Notes: a model not told the origin generated them from the sequence alone. A stretch of 34,227 nt of DNA from Pseudomonadota bacterium (GCA_018242465.1 JAFEBY010000025.1:1-34227), one strand, 5' to 3'; positions 1 through 8,421 are shown, numbered from the stretch's first letter. Translations and numbers: made by a program.

Positions 1-9
1 AATACCTTG

Positions 10-42
10 AAACTCCTTCCCGTTCGCGGGGAGGAGTTTTTT
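10..42 (+). terminator. Rho-independent terminator of an off-window gene
   Basis: Thirteen-base-pair stem (10-22 with 27-39, one T-G wobble) closed by a TTCG loop and followed by a T run (37-42). The T run lies on the + side, so it ends a + strand gene left of the window. It also separates that gene from the convergent serine hydrolase, whose stop codon is at 48-50. Confidence 0.85.
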
Positions 43-47
43 ATTGC

Positions 48-1376
48 CTAGTCCTTGCCGGAGCCGTTGTCGTCGTTGTCGGACGCGGGGGCATTCCCGC
101 CGGCGATGTCCGGTGACGTGCCGCCAGTGATGCTGTTGGGCACCCATGCCACGGCCGGCAGGTTGAGCGCGCGGTCGAGGATGGTCGGCATTAGCCCCGA
201 GGGCAGCGAGCTCTCACTGTTCCACAGGATCACCAGGCCGAGGTCGCGATCGGGCAGCACCGCCATTGCGCCGCGATACCCCTGCACGGCGCCGCCGTGG
301 AAAAACAGCGGGTGGCCGGCGTAACTCATCACGCGCCAGCCAAACCCGTAACCGGCTGACTCGAGGCGTTCATGGCGCCAGCCACTGCCGCGCAACTCGG
401 TCGGCGTCGACACCTGCGCGGTGTGCAACTGATTGAGCACGTTGGCAGGCAAGACGTCGGGGCGATGGCCGCTCTGGGCGATCATCCACTGCGCCATGTC
501 GCTGATGCTGGCGTTGACGCCGGCAGCGGGTGCCAGTTGGTAGAAATTCGGCTTGGGCATCAGCGCGCGCCAGCGACCGCCACCGCGCACGTGCGGCTTG
601 GCCCAACGCGGACTCGACTCGATGCCCTTCAGGCCATAACTGGCATCGTTCATGCCGAGCGGCTTGAACAGGCGCGTCTGCACGGCATCGGAATAGAAAT
701 TGCCGGTGGCGGCGAACACCACGTCGCCGATCAGGCTGAAAGCAACGTTCTGGTAGGCATAGCACTGGCCGGGCATGCACTTCATCGGTGCCGATGCCAG
801 CTTCTGCACTGCGCTCGGGTAATCGGCATTGCCTTCGATGTCACGGTCGTAGGCATTGTGGGTCAGGCCGACGCGATGGCTCATCAGGTCGGCGACAGTG
901 ACGCTCTGGGTCGCGGCTTCGGAAGGCAGGCGGAAGCTCGGTACGTAGCGCACCACCGCATTGTTCCAGGCCAGGCGGCCATCGTTGACCAGCAGGCCGG
1001 TGAGCGCGCTGGCGAATGACTTCGACAAGGATGCAAGGCGGAAGGCAGTGTGGGCATCGATGGGTTGCGGATGACTGACATCGGTCACGCCATACCCACG
1101 CTCCATCAACACCTGTCCGTTCTGGACGATGGCGACGGCGAGGCCGGGCACGCGTTCACCGGCGACCAGTGCACGCGCAATGCGATCGACTTCGCGCAGG
1201 TCTTCGGGAGACACTGAAGTGTTCGAAGCGCTCGTCGATGGCCGGGCTGCAGGACTCGTCGCCGGCAGTCCTTGCGCCGGATCCGGTCGCGCGGGGATCA
1301 GGGCGTTCTGGGCGCCCGCGGTCGTCGCGGCGAGCAACAGCGTCGGGATCAGGATGGACAGCATGGACTGGCGCAT
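48..1376 (-). CDS. Secreted serine hydrolase, class C beta-lactamase/penicillin-binding fold
   Basis: Exported serine hydrolase of the beta-lactamase/esterase superfamily (Pfam Beta-lactamase, PF00144). From the ATG at 1376 the 442-residue product starts with a typical signal peptide (MRQSMLSILIP...TTAGAQ). Upstream in-frame ATGs would put a charged extension before the signal, so 1376 (or the ATG at 1364) is preferred. The three active-site motifs are visible: SxxK as S116-L-S-K119, YxN as Y208-Q-N210, and an HGG triad box at 360-362. A Pro/Ser/Thr-rich linker at about 25-55 separates signal and catalytic domain. Such proteins may be esterases, D-aminopeptidases, carboxypeptidases or true beta-lactamases; the substrate cannot be told from sequence. 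It lies 151 bases downstream of the GDPD-like gene on the same strand. A TACACT -10-like hexamer sits at 1434-1439 on the minus strand. Confidence 0.9.
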   Translation of the reverse strand: MRQSMLSILIPTLLLAATTAGAQNALIPARPDPAQGLPATSPAARPSTSASNTSVSPEDLREVDRIARALVAGERVPGLAVAIVQNGQVLMERGYGVTDVSHPQPIDAHTAFRLASLSKSFASALTGLLVNDGRLAWNNAVVRYVPSFRLPSEAATQSVTVADLMSHRVGLTHNAYDRDIEGNADYPSAVQKLASAPMKCMPGQCYAYQNVAFSLIGDVVFAATGNFYSDAVQTRLFKPLGMNDASYGLKGIESSPRWAKPHVRGGGRWRALMPKPNFYQLAPAAGVNASISDMAQWMIAQSGHRPDVLPANVLNQLHTAQVSTPTELRGSGWRHERLESAGYGFGWRVMSYAGHPLFFHGGAVQGYRGAMAVLPDRDLGLVILWNSESSLPSGLMPTILDRALNLPAVAWVPNSITGGTSPDIAGGNAPASDNDDNGSGKD

Positions 1377-1527
1377 GCGGCGGATCCCGGGACGCGGATT
1401 GTTCACGGCAAAGCTTCCAAAGGGGTCGCTGGCAGTGTAGTCACGCTGTCTGCGAATTGCATGAACAGAGGGAGAAACACCGGATATCACCTTGATTCCA
1501 AAAGAGGGTGCTGGTCCGGCCAGCCCG

Positions 1528-2430
1528 TCAATCGTTGTCGCCCTTGTCGTTCGGACGCATCAGGAAATCGCGCAGGGCTTGGCGACCACTGGAATAACGG
1601 TGTGGATCGCGCTGGGCGCTGCAGCTGGCCGGATTGTTGGTGACGGCGATATCGACGCCACGACGGAAAGCCTGGTCGCAGCTTGCGGTCAGGCGTTCTT
1701 CGAGCACTTGGTAGCGCCACGAATTCACCGAGACCAGTTTGCCGGCCTGGTGCAGCCGGGCGATGCGGGCCCCCGTGGCGAAGGTGGCGTTCATCTCGAC
1801 CGCCACGAGCTTGGGGTCGTGCTGCGCGATGACCCAGTCGATGTCGTTGTCGCTGGTGGCCTTGTACTGCAGGTAGACGTCTTTCGAAATCGCGCGTGCC
1901 GCGGCATATTTCGCCCGGTCACCCTGGGTTTGGAAATACACTTGGTCGAGCATGTTGGCGCGGATGGCCAGGGTGATGGCAGGTGCGATCACATCCATCG
2001 TCTTGAATTCGGGGTCAAGGAAGATGCGCTTTCCCTTGGCATGCGCCAACACGTCTTCGAAGCGTGGCAGCGGATCGCCCGCGCGCAGGCGGCATTGGCG
2101 GATCTGCACCGACGTCAGCGTGCGCGGTTCGCCATGGCAGTTGCTCTTGGTCGAAAGGTCGTCGTCGTGGTAGACGAACACATCGCCGTCGCGTGATGCA
2201 TGCAGATCCATCTCCAGGATGTCGGCATTGCCGGCCGCCATGGTGGCATCGAACTGGCGCTGCACGTTCTGCAAGCCGAAGTAGCCGCCACGATGGGCGG
2301 CGACATAGGCGTGCCCCAGTGGCCTCAGCTTGATGTCGGGAGGCAGGTTGTCCGGCGTGCCGTACTTGGCATACGCGCCGACGGTGCCCAACAGCACCAG
2401 GGCGATCAGCAGGACTTTGGTTTTTGTCAT
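1528..2430 (-). CDS. Glycerophosphodiester phosphodiesterase-family protein
   Basis: A 300-residue GDPD-fold (TIM-barrel) phosphodiesterase with an N-terminal hydrophobic segment (residues 5-20), so membrane-anchored or exported. Family landmarks are HRGG at 46-49, the acidic E73-M-D75 pair and HDDDL at 88-92; a later LDPEF segment occupies the place of the family's metal-binding Glu. The usual N in 'ENT' is kept within QNV (54-56). GDPD enzymes hydrolyse glycerophosphodiesters to glycerol-3-phosphate and an alcohol; here the substrate is unknown. The start at 2430 places the hydrophobic segment at the N-terminus. The gene diverges from the transporter gene at 2535. A weak stem (1510-1524) with four A on the + strand (1500-1503) may terminate it. 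Confidence 0.82.
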   Translation of the reverse strand: MTKTKVLLIALVLLGTVGAYAKYGTPDNLPPDIKLRPLGHAYVAAHRGGYFGLQNVQRQFDATMAAGNADILEMDLHASRDGDVFVYHDDDLSTKSNCHGEPRTLTSVQIRQCRLRAGDPLPRFEDVLAHAKGKRIFLDPEFKTMDVIAPAITLAIRANMLDQVYFQTQGDRAKYAAARAISKDVYLQYKATSDNDIDWVIAQHDPKLVAVEMNATFATGARIARLHQAGKLVSVNSWRYQVLEERLTASCDQAFRRGVDIAVTNNPASCSAQRDPHRYSSGRQALRDFLMRPNDKGDND

Positions 2431-2502
2431 GCGAGGTCAGAGCGGAAGCGGCCAAGATCGCATACTGAGGCCTGTGACCTTCAATTTCCTTGCAACCGTG
2501 TT

Positions 2503-2519
2503 AACGTCGCGCAACGTCG
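2503..2519. repeat. Tandem 7-bp direct repeat between divergent genes
   Basis: AACGTCG occurs at 2503-2509 and 2513-2519, so the repeats begin 10 bases apart (about one helical turn). They lie 16 bases before the transporter ATG at 2535. This could be a two-site protein-binding element or chance; no regulator is linked. Confidence 0.35.
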
Positions 2520-2534
2520 AAACGCGTTTGGCCA

Positions 2535-3920
2535 ATGCCCGTCACAGAATCACAGCGCGTCCACCAGGGGGAATGGCCGGCGATGGCGCTGTCCTTCGTC
2601 TATTTTTTCTGCGTGCTTGCCGCCTATTACGTGATCCGACCTGTACGCGAACAGTTGGCGGCTGCCGTCGGTTCCACCCAGTTGCCCTGGTTCTTCGCCG
2701 CCACCTTTGCGGCCACGCTTGTCCTGACTCCGGTCTTCGCATGGCTGGTCGCGCATTGGCCGCGACGGGTCGTGGTCCCGGTGGTGTATCTGTTCTTCAT
2801 GGTTTGCCTCGTCGCCTTCATCCCGTTGTTCGCCCGCGATGGGCTGATCTCGCCGCGCGCACTCGGCATCGTGTTCTTCGTCTGGGTCAGCGTGTTCAAC
2901 CTGTTCGTCGTCTCGGTGTTCTGGAGCTTCATGGCCGACATCTGGGACGAAGGGCAAGCACGTCGCCTGTTCCCGCTGATCGGCGTTGCCGGCACCATCG
3001 GTGCAATTGCCGGCCCGGTGATCACCCGCGTGCTGGTCGATGTCATCGGCGTGGCGCCGCTTTTGGCAGTGTCCGCCGGCCTGCTCGGGATCGCGTTGTT
3101 GTGCGTATTGCTCCTCGGTCGCTGGTCACAGCGGCATGATTTCGGCAAGCAACAACACAACCAGCCCGTGGGTGGCGGCATCTTCGATGGATTGAAGCAG
3201 ATCGTCGCCACACCGTTCATGCGCAACATGGCCATCCTGATGCTGTTGGGCGATGCCGTTGGCACCATCTGCTATGCACTGGTGACCGACTATTCCAAGG
3301 CGACGTTCCATGATGCGGTGGCGCGCACCCGCTTTGCGGCCGATCTCGACATGAGCACCAACTTGCTGATGATCCTGCTGCAAGTGACGGTGACGCGCAT
3401 TCTGTTGCCCCGCGTGGGCGCTGGCGTGGTCATCGCGGTGTGGGCGGCCATCGGCATCGTGGTGTGCCTGGCGATGGCAATGTCGGGGAATCCCAATGTG
3501 CCGGTCTTCGCGATCAGTCAGGGACAGGCCTCGGCATGGATCGCGCAGATCCCCGACGTCCCCTTCCTTCGCAGCCTCATCGCCCAGCCGATCGAACTGC
3601 TGCCAACACTGTCGTGGGTGGTGCTGATGCTGCTGGTCACGCGTGCCACCGCCTACGGGATGATGCAGCCCGCGCGCGAGAGTCTGTACACCCTGGTACC
3701 GCGCAGTTGGCGCTACAAGGGCAAGAACGCGGTGGATACCGCAGTCTGGCGCGCCGGCGACGTCGCCAGCGCATTGCTGGTCAATGCATTGAAATCGATC
3801 GGCGCCGCAGGGACAATCTTTGGCCTGACCGGTGCGGCGGCGATCGCCGTCTCGGGATGGATCGGCTGGCGTACAGCCGCGCAGGCGCAGGATGCACGTG
3901 ATGCAGCAAGAACCGACTGA
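2535..3920 (+). CDS. MFS-type transporter of the NTP/NDP exchanger-like (Npt/Tlc) group
   Basis: A 461-residue polytopic inner-membrane protein with about 12 hydrophobic segments over its length. Segment 1 leads into a YYVIRPVREQ motif (31-40), which resembles the N-terminal signature of bacterial Npt1/Npt2-like proteins related to ATP/ADP translocases; a TRATAYGMMQPARESLYTLV-type segment in the second half matches the same group. Free-living proteobacterial members are usually annotated only as MFS transporters, so nucleotide exchange should not be assumed. Two starts are possible, 2535 and 2583; the second begins directly before the first membrane segment. Its 3' end overlaps the metallophosphoesterase start by 20 bases, so the two are likely translated together. 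Confidence 0.75.
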   Translation: MPVTESQRVHQGEWPAMALSFVYFFCVLAAYYVIRPVREQLAAAVGSTQLPWFFAATFAATLVLTPVFAWLVAHWPRRVVVPVVYLFFMVCLVAFIPLFARDGLISPRALGIVFFVWVSVFNLFVVSVFWSFMADIWDEGQARRLFPLIGVAGTIGAIAGPVITRVLVDVIGVAPLLAVSAGLLGIALLCVLLLGRWSQRHDFGKQQHNQPVGGGIFDGLKQIVATPFMRNMAILMLLGDAVGTICYALVTDYSKATFHDAVARTRFAADLDMSTNLLMILLQVTVTRILLPRVGAGVVIAVWAAIGIVVCLAMAMSGNPNVPVFAISQGQASAWIAQIPDVPFLRSLIAQPIELLPTLSWVVLMLLVTRATAYGMMQPARESLYTLVPRSWRYKGKNAVDTAVWRAGDVASALLVNALKSIGAAGTIFGLTGAAAIAVSGWIGWRTAAQAQDARDAARTD

Positions 3921-4812
3921 ACCGGACATCCCGGAAGAAGATCCTCCGCTCGATCCCGCGACCATCCTGCGCCAACGCCGCTGGTTGCGGCGCGCGTCGT
4001 TGGCGATCACGGTGGTCCTCGTTGTCTGCGGTCTCTACGCTTGGTTGTGGGAGCCGCGCCAGCTTGTCGAGCGCGATTACACCCTGCGGCTGGCAAATTG
4101 GCCTGCGCAATGCGACGGCCTGCGCATCGACCAGGTCACCGATCTCCATACCGGGTCATGGATGAACGGCATCGACAATGTCGATCGCATTGTCGCCAAG
4201 CTCTCCGCCAGTGATTCTGACGTCGTGGTGTTCACTGGCGACTACGTGATCCTCAGCGTGGTGCTTGGGAAACACGTCGATCCCGCGACGATCGCCAATC
4301 ATCTGGCGCCATTGACGCAGAAGAAGGTGGTCTATGCCGTGCTCGGCAACCATGACTGGTGGGATGGCGGGCCGCGAGTTGCACGCGAGTTCGAACGCGT
4401 CGGCATCCATGTGCTGGAAAACGAATCGACCCGCGTCGGCGTTCGCGATTGTGGTTTCAACCTGGTCGGTGTCGATGACCTCACCGCCGGCAAGCCGCAA
4501 CCATTGGCAGCCTATGCGCGTATCGATCCGGGGTTGCCGACCGTCGCGCTCGAGCACGAGCCCGAGATGTTCCTGAAGTTGCCGGCCTACACCTCACTGG
4601 TGCTGGCGGGGCATACGCATGGCGGGCAAGTGAATCCGTTCGGGCTGCGTACCCCCTCGAAGTTCCGCGCGCGTTCCGCAGCGCTGAGTGGCGAGTACCA
4701 CGTCGGTGATCGCACGCTGTTCGTGTCGCCTGGCATCGGCACCAGCTGGCTGCCGTTGCGGATGGGGCGATATCCGGAGATTTCGCGGCTGACGCTGCGC
4801 AGCGATCGTTAG
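3901..4812 (+). CDS. Membrane-anchored metallophosphoesterase (YaeI/YkuE-like)
   Basis: Calcineurin-like phosphoesterase, 303 residues from the ATG at 3901; an ATG at 3892 adds three residues. One membrane segment (about 33-51) follows a charged N-terminus, then the dimetal site motifs appear in order: D81-L-H83, G113-D114, GNHD 149-152, EHEP 218-221 and GHTHGGQ 237-243. This set matches the YaeI/YkuE subgroup, whose members include membrane-associated phosphodiesterases and lipid A precursor (UDP-2,3-diacylglucosamine) pyrophosphatase-like enzymes. The substrate is not fixed by sequence. The start lies inside the transporter gene, so both form one transcription unit. A long palindromic repeat begins 38 bases after its stop. 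Confidence 0.87.
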   Translation: MQQEPTEPDIPEEDPPLDPATILRQRRWLRRASLAITVVLVVCGLYAWLWEPRQLVERDYTLRLANWPAQCDGLRIDQVTDLHTGSWMNGIDNVDRIVAKLSASDSDVVVFTGDYVILSVVLGKHVDPATIANHLAPLTQKKVVYAVLGNHDWWDGGPRVAREFERVGIHVLENESTRVGVRDCGFNLVGVDDLTAGKPQPLAAYARIDPGLPTVALEHEPEMFLKLPAYTSLVLAGHTHGGQVNPFGLRTPSKFRARSAALSGEYHVGDRTLFVSPGIGTSWLPLRMGRYPEISRLTLRSDR

Positions 4813-4850
4813 CACGAGCTGGTTTGGTGGGGCTTGCTGAAAAGCATCGC

Positions 4851-4954
4851 CCGGCTGTGCGCCTATTGCGGTTGTCTGCAGCCGCCGACACGCCGTGAAT
4901 ACATCCATGCTGCGTACGGTCGGCTCTGCAGACGAACCGCATAGGCGCCGCCGG
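4851..4954. repeat. Long palindromic repeat, copy 1 (core shortened)
   Basis: Imperfect inverted repeat of 104 bases. Outer arms 4851-4881 and 4926-4954 pair with few mismatches (GCCTAT, GCGGTT and CTGCAG blocks), and pairing continues as GCCGAC (4884-4889) with GTCGGC (4919-4924). The inner core shares ACGCCGTGAATAC, TCCATGCTGCG and ACGGTCG with copies at 5046-5150 and 25233-25355. It lacks the GTAG-containing half of the core, as if two TCCATG direct repeats had recombined. It lies 38 bases after the metallophosphoesterase stop and may act as its terminator, though no T run follows. Confidence 0.75.
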
Positions 4955-4980
4955 TGGAGGCTTTCAAGCCTTTGAAAAGC

Positions 4981-5009
4981 GAAAAGCAACAGCGTGCGAG
5001 CTGTTGCTC
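4981..5009 (-). terminator. Probable fadE terminator
   Basis: Arms AGCAACAG (4985-4992) and CTGTTGCT (5001-5008) form a stem extended by a C-G pair, with a 6-base loop. On the minus strand it is followed by TTTTCGCTTTTC. It lies about 155 bases after the fadE stop, beyond repeat copy 2. Confidence 0.6.
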
Positions 5010-5045
5010 TCATGCTCCCAAGAAAGCCACAACACGCGCGCGGAA

Positions 5046-5150
5046 GTGGGTGCGCCAGTCCGGTGCGCGGGCGTGACGCGCCATGGATGGCGCGTCCGAG
5101 CCTACATGGACGTATTCACGGCGTCCCGCGCAACGGAGCTGGTCACCCAC
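5046..5150. repeat. Long palindromic repeat, copy 2
   Basis: Imperfect inverted repeat of 105 bases starting 14 bases beyond the fadE stop codon. Outer arms are 5046-5071 and 5125-5150, roughly 26 bases each, with the innermost GCGCGGG/CCCGCGC pairing perfectly. On the minus strand the core reads ACGCCGTGAATAC, GTCCATGTAGGCTCGG, then a tight inner hairpin (5075-5084 with 5087-5096, ten base pairs around GG). The GTAG tetramer (minus strand of 5102-5105) just before the hairpin resembles GTAG-type REP elements of Xanthomonadales. A smaller stem, GCTGGT (5138-5143) with ACCAGC (5153-5158), overlaps its fadE-side end. Confidence 0.8.
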
Positions 5151-5163
5151 GCACCAGCGCGAG

Positions 5164-7644
5164 CTAGGCAACCGCCCGCGCCAACTGCTGCTCGCGCGCA
5201 ACCAGATCGCGGTAACCGGCGGAACGCAGTTCTTCCGGATCGAAGTCGTCGACCATGATGGTGTCGAGCGTCATTGTCCGCAGCTCGCGCAACTGGTCGG
5301 CTTCCTCGGACGTGATCCAGCCTTCGCGCACGCCTTCGACCAGTTGATCCTCGAACTCCAGCGCCTCGATGTCGCTGTTCTTCAGCGCCTTCATGAACTT
5401 GCGCTCGACCGGTTCTGCCATCACGAACTTCGGCAGGTAGCTGATGATGCGGCCGGCCGGATTGTTTTCGCCGGGTGTGGTGAACACGCCTTCGGCCAGG
5501 CGATCGCGTGCATCCGACGGCGTCATCAGCAGGCTCGCCACCTTGTGGCCGAGGCGATCGCTCGGCGCCTGTGCGCGGCGTCCCCACGGGAAGATGATCG
5601 GCCACAGCAGCCACGCCACCGGGCGCACCGGGAAATTGCGCAGTGCGCCGGACAGCGCGGTTTCGATCTTGTTGACCGCGTCGTGGATGGCCCAGGCCAG
5701 CAGCGGCTGGTCGCTGGCGGGACGGCCTTCGTCCTCGTAGCGCTTGAGCATGCTGCTGGCGATGTAGAGCTCGCTCAGCACGTCACCGAGGCGACCCGAC
5801 AGCGATTCCTTGAACTTCAGCTTGCCGCCCAGCATCAGCATCGAGACGTCGGCCATCACCGCGAGATTGGCGGAGTAGCGATTCATCTTGCGGTAGTAGC
5901 GGCGGGTGTAATCGTCGCCCGGCGCCTTGCCGAACTGCGACCACGTCAGGCCGAACCACAGGCTGCGCACGGCGTTGGAGATCGCTGCGCCGATGTGTCC
6001 GAACAGCGCACCGTCGAAAGCGCTGATGCGCGCGTTGGCATCGGCGATCTGGGTCGCCTTCATTTCCTTCATCACCCACGGATGGCAGAGGATCGCGCCT
6101 TGCCCGAAGATCATCAGCGAGCGCGTCATGATGTTGGCGCCTTCCACGGTGATCGCCACCGGCGATGCCTGCCAGGCGCGGCCAGCGAAATTGCGCGGGC
6201 CAAGGATGATGCCCTTGCCGCCGATGACGTCCATCACGTCCTTGGCGACTTCGCGGCCCATCGTGGTGCAGTGGTACTTGGAGATCGTCGAAGGCACCGC
6301 CGGGTTCTCGCCGCGCGCGACGGCTGCAGCGGTGGCCTGCGACAGCGCGCTGATCGCGTAGGCGTGGCCGCCCATGCGCGCGAGTGCTTCCTCGACGCCT
6401 TCGAAGCGGCCGATCGACAGGCCGAACTGCTTGCGGATGCGCGCATAGCTGCCGGTGACGACCGCGCCCATCTTGGCGCCACCGCTGGCGGTGGAGGGCA
6501 GGGTGATGGAGCGGCCGATCGACAGGCATTCCATCAACATGCGCCAGCCCTGGCCGGCGTAGTCTTCACCGCCGATCAACTGCGACAGCGGCACGACCAC
6601 GTCCTTGCCGCGGATCGGGCCGTTCTGGAACGGCGAGTTGAGCGGGAAGTGGCGACGGCCGATGTCCAAGCCTTCCGAATCACGCGGCACCAGCGCCAGC
6701 GAGATGCCGATGTCCTTCTTGTCGCCAAGCAAACCATCGGGGTCGTACATGCGGAAGGCCACGCCGATCAGGGTCGCCACCGGCGCCAGCGTGATGTAGC
6801 GCTTATTGAGCGTCAGGCGCACGCCCAGCACCTTGGCGCCGTTCCATTCGCCGCTGCAGACGATGCCGTAGTCGGGAATCGATGTGGCATCGGAGCCGGC
6901 GAACGGGCCGGTCAGCGCGAAGCACGGCACTTCGCGGCCGTCGGCCAGGCGCGGCAAGTAGTGCGCCTTCTGCTCGTCGGTGCCGTAGTGCATCAGCAAT
7001 TCCGCCGGGCCCAGCGAATTCGGCACGCCCACCGTCGAACTCACCACCGACGAGATCGATGCCAGCTTCTGGATCACCTTGTGGTTCATCAGCGCCGAGA
7101 ACCCGAGGCCGCCGTATTCCTTCGGGATGTTGAGGCCGAAGAACTTGTTGCGCTTGACGTACTCCCACATCTGCGGCGGCAGGTCGGCGCGGACATGGTC
7201 GATTTCCCAGTTGTCGGTCATGCGGCACAGCTCTTCGCACGGACCATCCAGGAAGGCTTGTTCTTCGGCCGTCAGTTCCGGCTTCGGCAACTTCAGCAAC
7301 TGCGACCAGTCGGGCATGCCGGAGAACAGCTGGCCTTCGAAGCCGACCGTGCCCGCTTCCAGTGCGGTGCGTTCGGTGTCGGACAACGGTGGCAGGATGC
7401 GCGTGTAGAACTTGAGCAGTGGCGCTGTCACCAGCGACTTGCGGATGCCCGGCACCAGCAACGGGATCGCCGCGATTACGGCCAGCCCCATCAGCGCGAT
7501 GGTGAGCGTCGTATTACCGCTGAGGAACCAGGCAACCAGCAGGAATGCCGCCGTCAATGCCAACCACAGCGCAAGGCTCCAGCGGTGATAGGCCACGATG
7601 CCGGTTGCGATCACGATAGCGAGGATGGGGAGAACGATGCTCAT
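5164..7644 (-). CDS. fadE: Acyl-CoA dehydrogenase FadE
   Basis: First enzyme of fatty acid beta-oxidation, oxidising acyl-CoA to trans-2-enoyl-CoA with FAD. From the ATG at 7644 it is 826 residues, close to the about 814 of E. coli FadE and much longer than ordinary 380-residue acyl-CoA dehydrogenases. Two or three hydrophobic segments (about 4-18, 22-40, 46-64) precede the dehydrogenase domain, as in FadE. ALTGPFAGSDATS (243-255) is the flavin/substrate-binding signature, and the long C-terminal region matches the DUF1974-type extension of the family. A GGAG Shine-Dalgarno lies about 7 bases before 7644; an upstream ATG at 7716 would add an unlikely leader. Divergent from the TetR gene, whose product is the obvious candidate regulator. 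Confidence 0.93.
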   Translation of the reverse strand: MSIVLPILAIVIATGIVAYHRWSLALWLALTAAFLLVAWFLSGNTTLTIALMGLAVIAAIPLLVPGIRKSLVTAPLLKFYTRILPPLSDTERTALEAGTVGFEGQLFSGMPDWSQLLKLPKPELTAEEQAFLDGPCEELCRMTDNWEIDHVRADLPPQMWEYVKRNKFFGLNIPKEYGGLGFSALMNHKVIQKLASISSVVSSTVGVPNSLGPAELLMHYGTDEQKAHYLPRLADGREVPCFALTGPFAGSDATSIPDYGIVCSGEWNGAKVLGVRLTLNKRYITLAPVATLIGVAFRMYDPDGLLGDKKDIGISLALVPRDSEGLDIGRRHFPLNSPFQNGPIRGKDVVVPLSQLIGGEDYAGQGWRMLMECLSIGRSITLPSTASGGAKMGAVVTGSYARIRKQFGLSIGRFEGVEEALARMGGHAYAISALSQATAAAVARGENPAVPSTISKYHCTTMGREVAKDVMDVIGGKGIILGPRNFAGRAWQASPVAITVEGANIMTRSLMIFGQGAILCHPWVMKEMKATQIADANARISAFDGALFGHIGAAISNAVRSLWFGLTWSQFGKAPGDDYTRRYYRKMNRYSANLAVMADVSMLMLGGKLKFKESLSGRLGDVLSELYIASSMLKRYEDEGRPASDQPLLAWAIHDAVNKIETALSGALRNFPVRPVAWLLWPIIFPWGRRAQAPSDRLGHKVASLLMTPSDARDRLAEGVFTTPGENNPAGRIISYLPKFVMAEPVERKFMKALKNSDIEALEFEDQLVEGVREGWITSEEADQLRELRTMTLDTIMVDDFDPEELRSAGYRDLVAREQQLARAVA

Positions 7645-7776
7645 TGCAGCTCCGCTGGAATTCAAACAATTGAATGAATGAACATGAGCGTATACCAAGC
7701 CCACACTCTTTTCCATACTTAGACGTATTGAGTAAATTTCGCATTCGTCAAGTTGCAGTGCAGCACCATACGCACT

Positions 7777-7806
7777 TTGACTGAACCGTACGGTAGTGCT
7801 TACACT
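7777..7806 (+). promoter_or_regulatory. tetR promoter with palindromic operator in the spacer
   Basis: TTGACT (7777-7782) and TACACT (7801-7806) are spaced by 18 bases and resemble a sigma-70 promoter. The perfect palindrome ACCGTACGGT (7785-7794) fills the spacer. Only GGGTC separates the -10 hexamer from the tetR ATG at 7812, so transcription would begin at or beside the start codon. A TetR dimer on the palindrome would block polymerase, implying autoregulation. Confidence 0.6.
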
Positions 7807-7811
7807 GGGTC

Positions 7812-8414
7812 ATGACAAACCAGATCGCATCGATTTCCGGCAAGGCGGATCGCGCCGGCCGGCTCAGCGCCGACGATTGGTCGGCCGCGGCCCTCCAGCA
7901 GATCGGAGAACAAGGGGTCCCGGCGTTGGCGGTCGAGCCGCTGGCCCGCCGGCTTGGCGTGACCAAGGGCAGCTTCTACTGGCACTTCCCGACCCGCGAC
8001 GCCCTGTTGCAAGCCGCGCTCGATCGCTGGGAACAGTACGAACAGGCGCATGTGTTCGATCGCCTCGAATCGATCGGCGATCCGCGCGCGCGCCTCGAAC
8101 AGCTGTTCCAGCTGGTTGCACACGATGACGTCTCGCATGTCATCTATGGCCAGCTGTTGCGGGCGATGGACAACCCCATCGTGCTGCCGGCCGTCACGCG
8201 CATTTCGCGTCGCCGCCTGGAATGGGTCACCGATTCGTTCCGCCGCGCCGGCTTCGATACCGATGCCGCGCGCTATCGCGCCCGGCTGGTGTATTCGGCC
8301 TATATCGGGTTCCTGCAACTCAACCTGCAGTTGCCGCAGGATCGGCCACCGAAAGAAGAATATGAAGCGTATGTCGCCCACATGATGGCGACGCTGATTC
8401 CAAAACAGGGTTGA
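7812..8414 (+). CDS. TetR/AcrR-family transcriptional regulator
   Basis: A 200-residue repressor-type regulator. The N-terminal helix-turn-helix spans about residues 33-71, with LARRLGVTKGSFYWHFPTRD as the recognisable TetR turn and recognition helix. The remaining helices form the ligand/dimer domain, which shows no diagnostic motif. It diverges from fadE and is followed after 7 bases by pckG. An acyl-CoA or fatty-acid ligand is therefore plausible, with fadE, pckG and itself as targets; this is inferred from position only. The ATG at 7812 has no Shine-Dalgarno and lies 5 bases behind a -10-like hexamer, suggesting a leaderless mRNA. Confidence 0.9.
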   Translation: MTNQIASISGKADRAGRLSADDWSAAALQQIGEQGVPALAVEPLARRLGVTKGSFYWHFPTRDALLQAALDRWEQYEQAHVFDRLESIGDPRARLEQLFQLVAHDDVSHVIYGQLLRAMDNPIVLPAVTRISRRRLEWVTDSFRRAGFDTDAARYRARLVYSAYIGFLQLNLQLPQDRPPKEEYEAYVAHMMATLIPKQG

Positions 8415-8421
8415 GGCAATC

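Noticed and set aside
5083-7677. Open reading frame of 864 codons antisense to fadE
   Set aside because: It is a His/Arg/Ala-rich shadow of a real gene in GC-rich DNA. fadE has complete family motifs, a Shine-Dalgarno and the expected length; the antisense frame has neither motif nor start signals.
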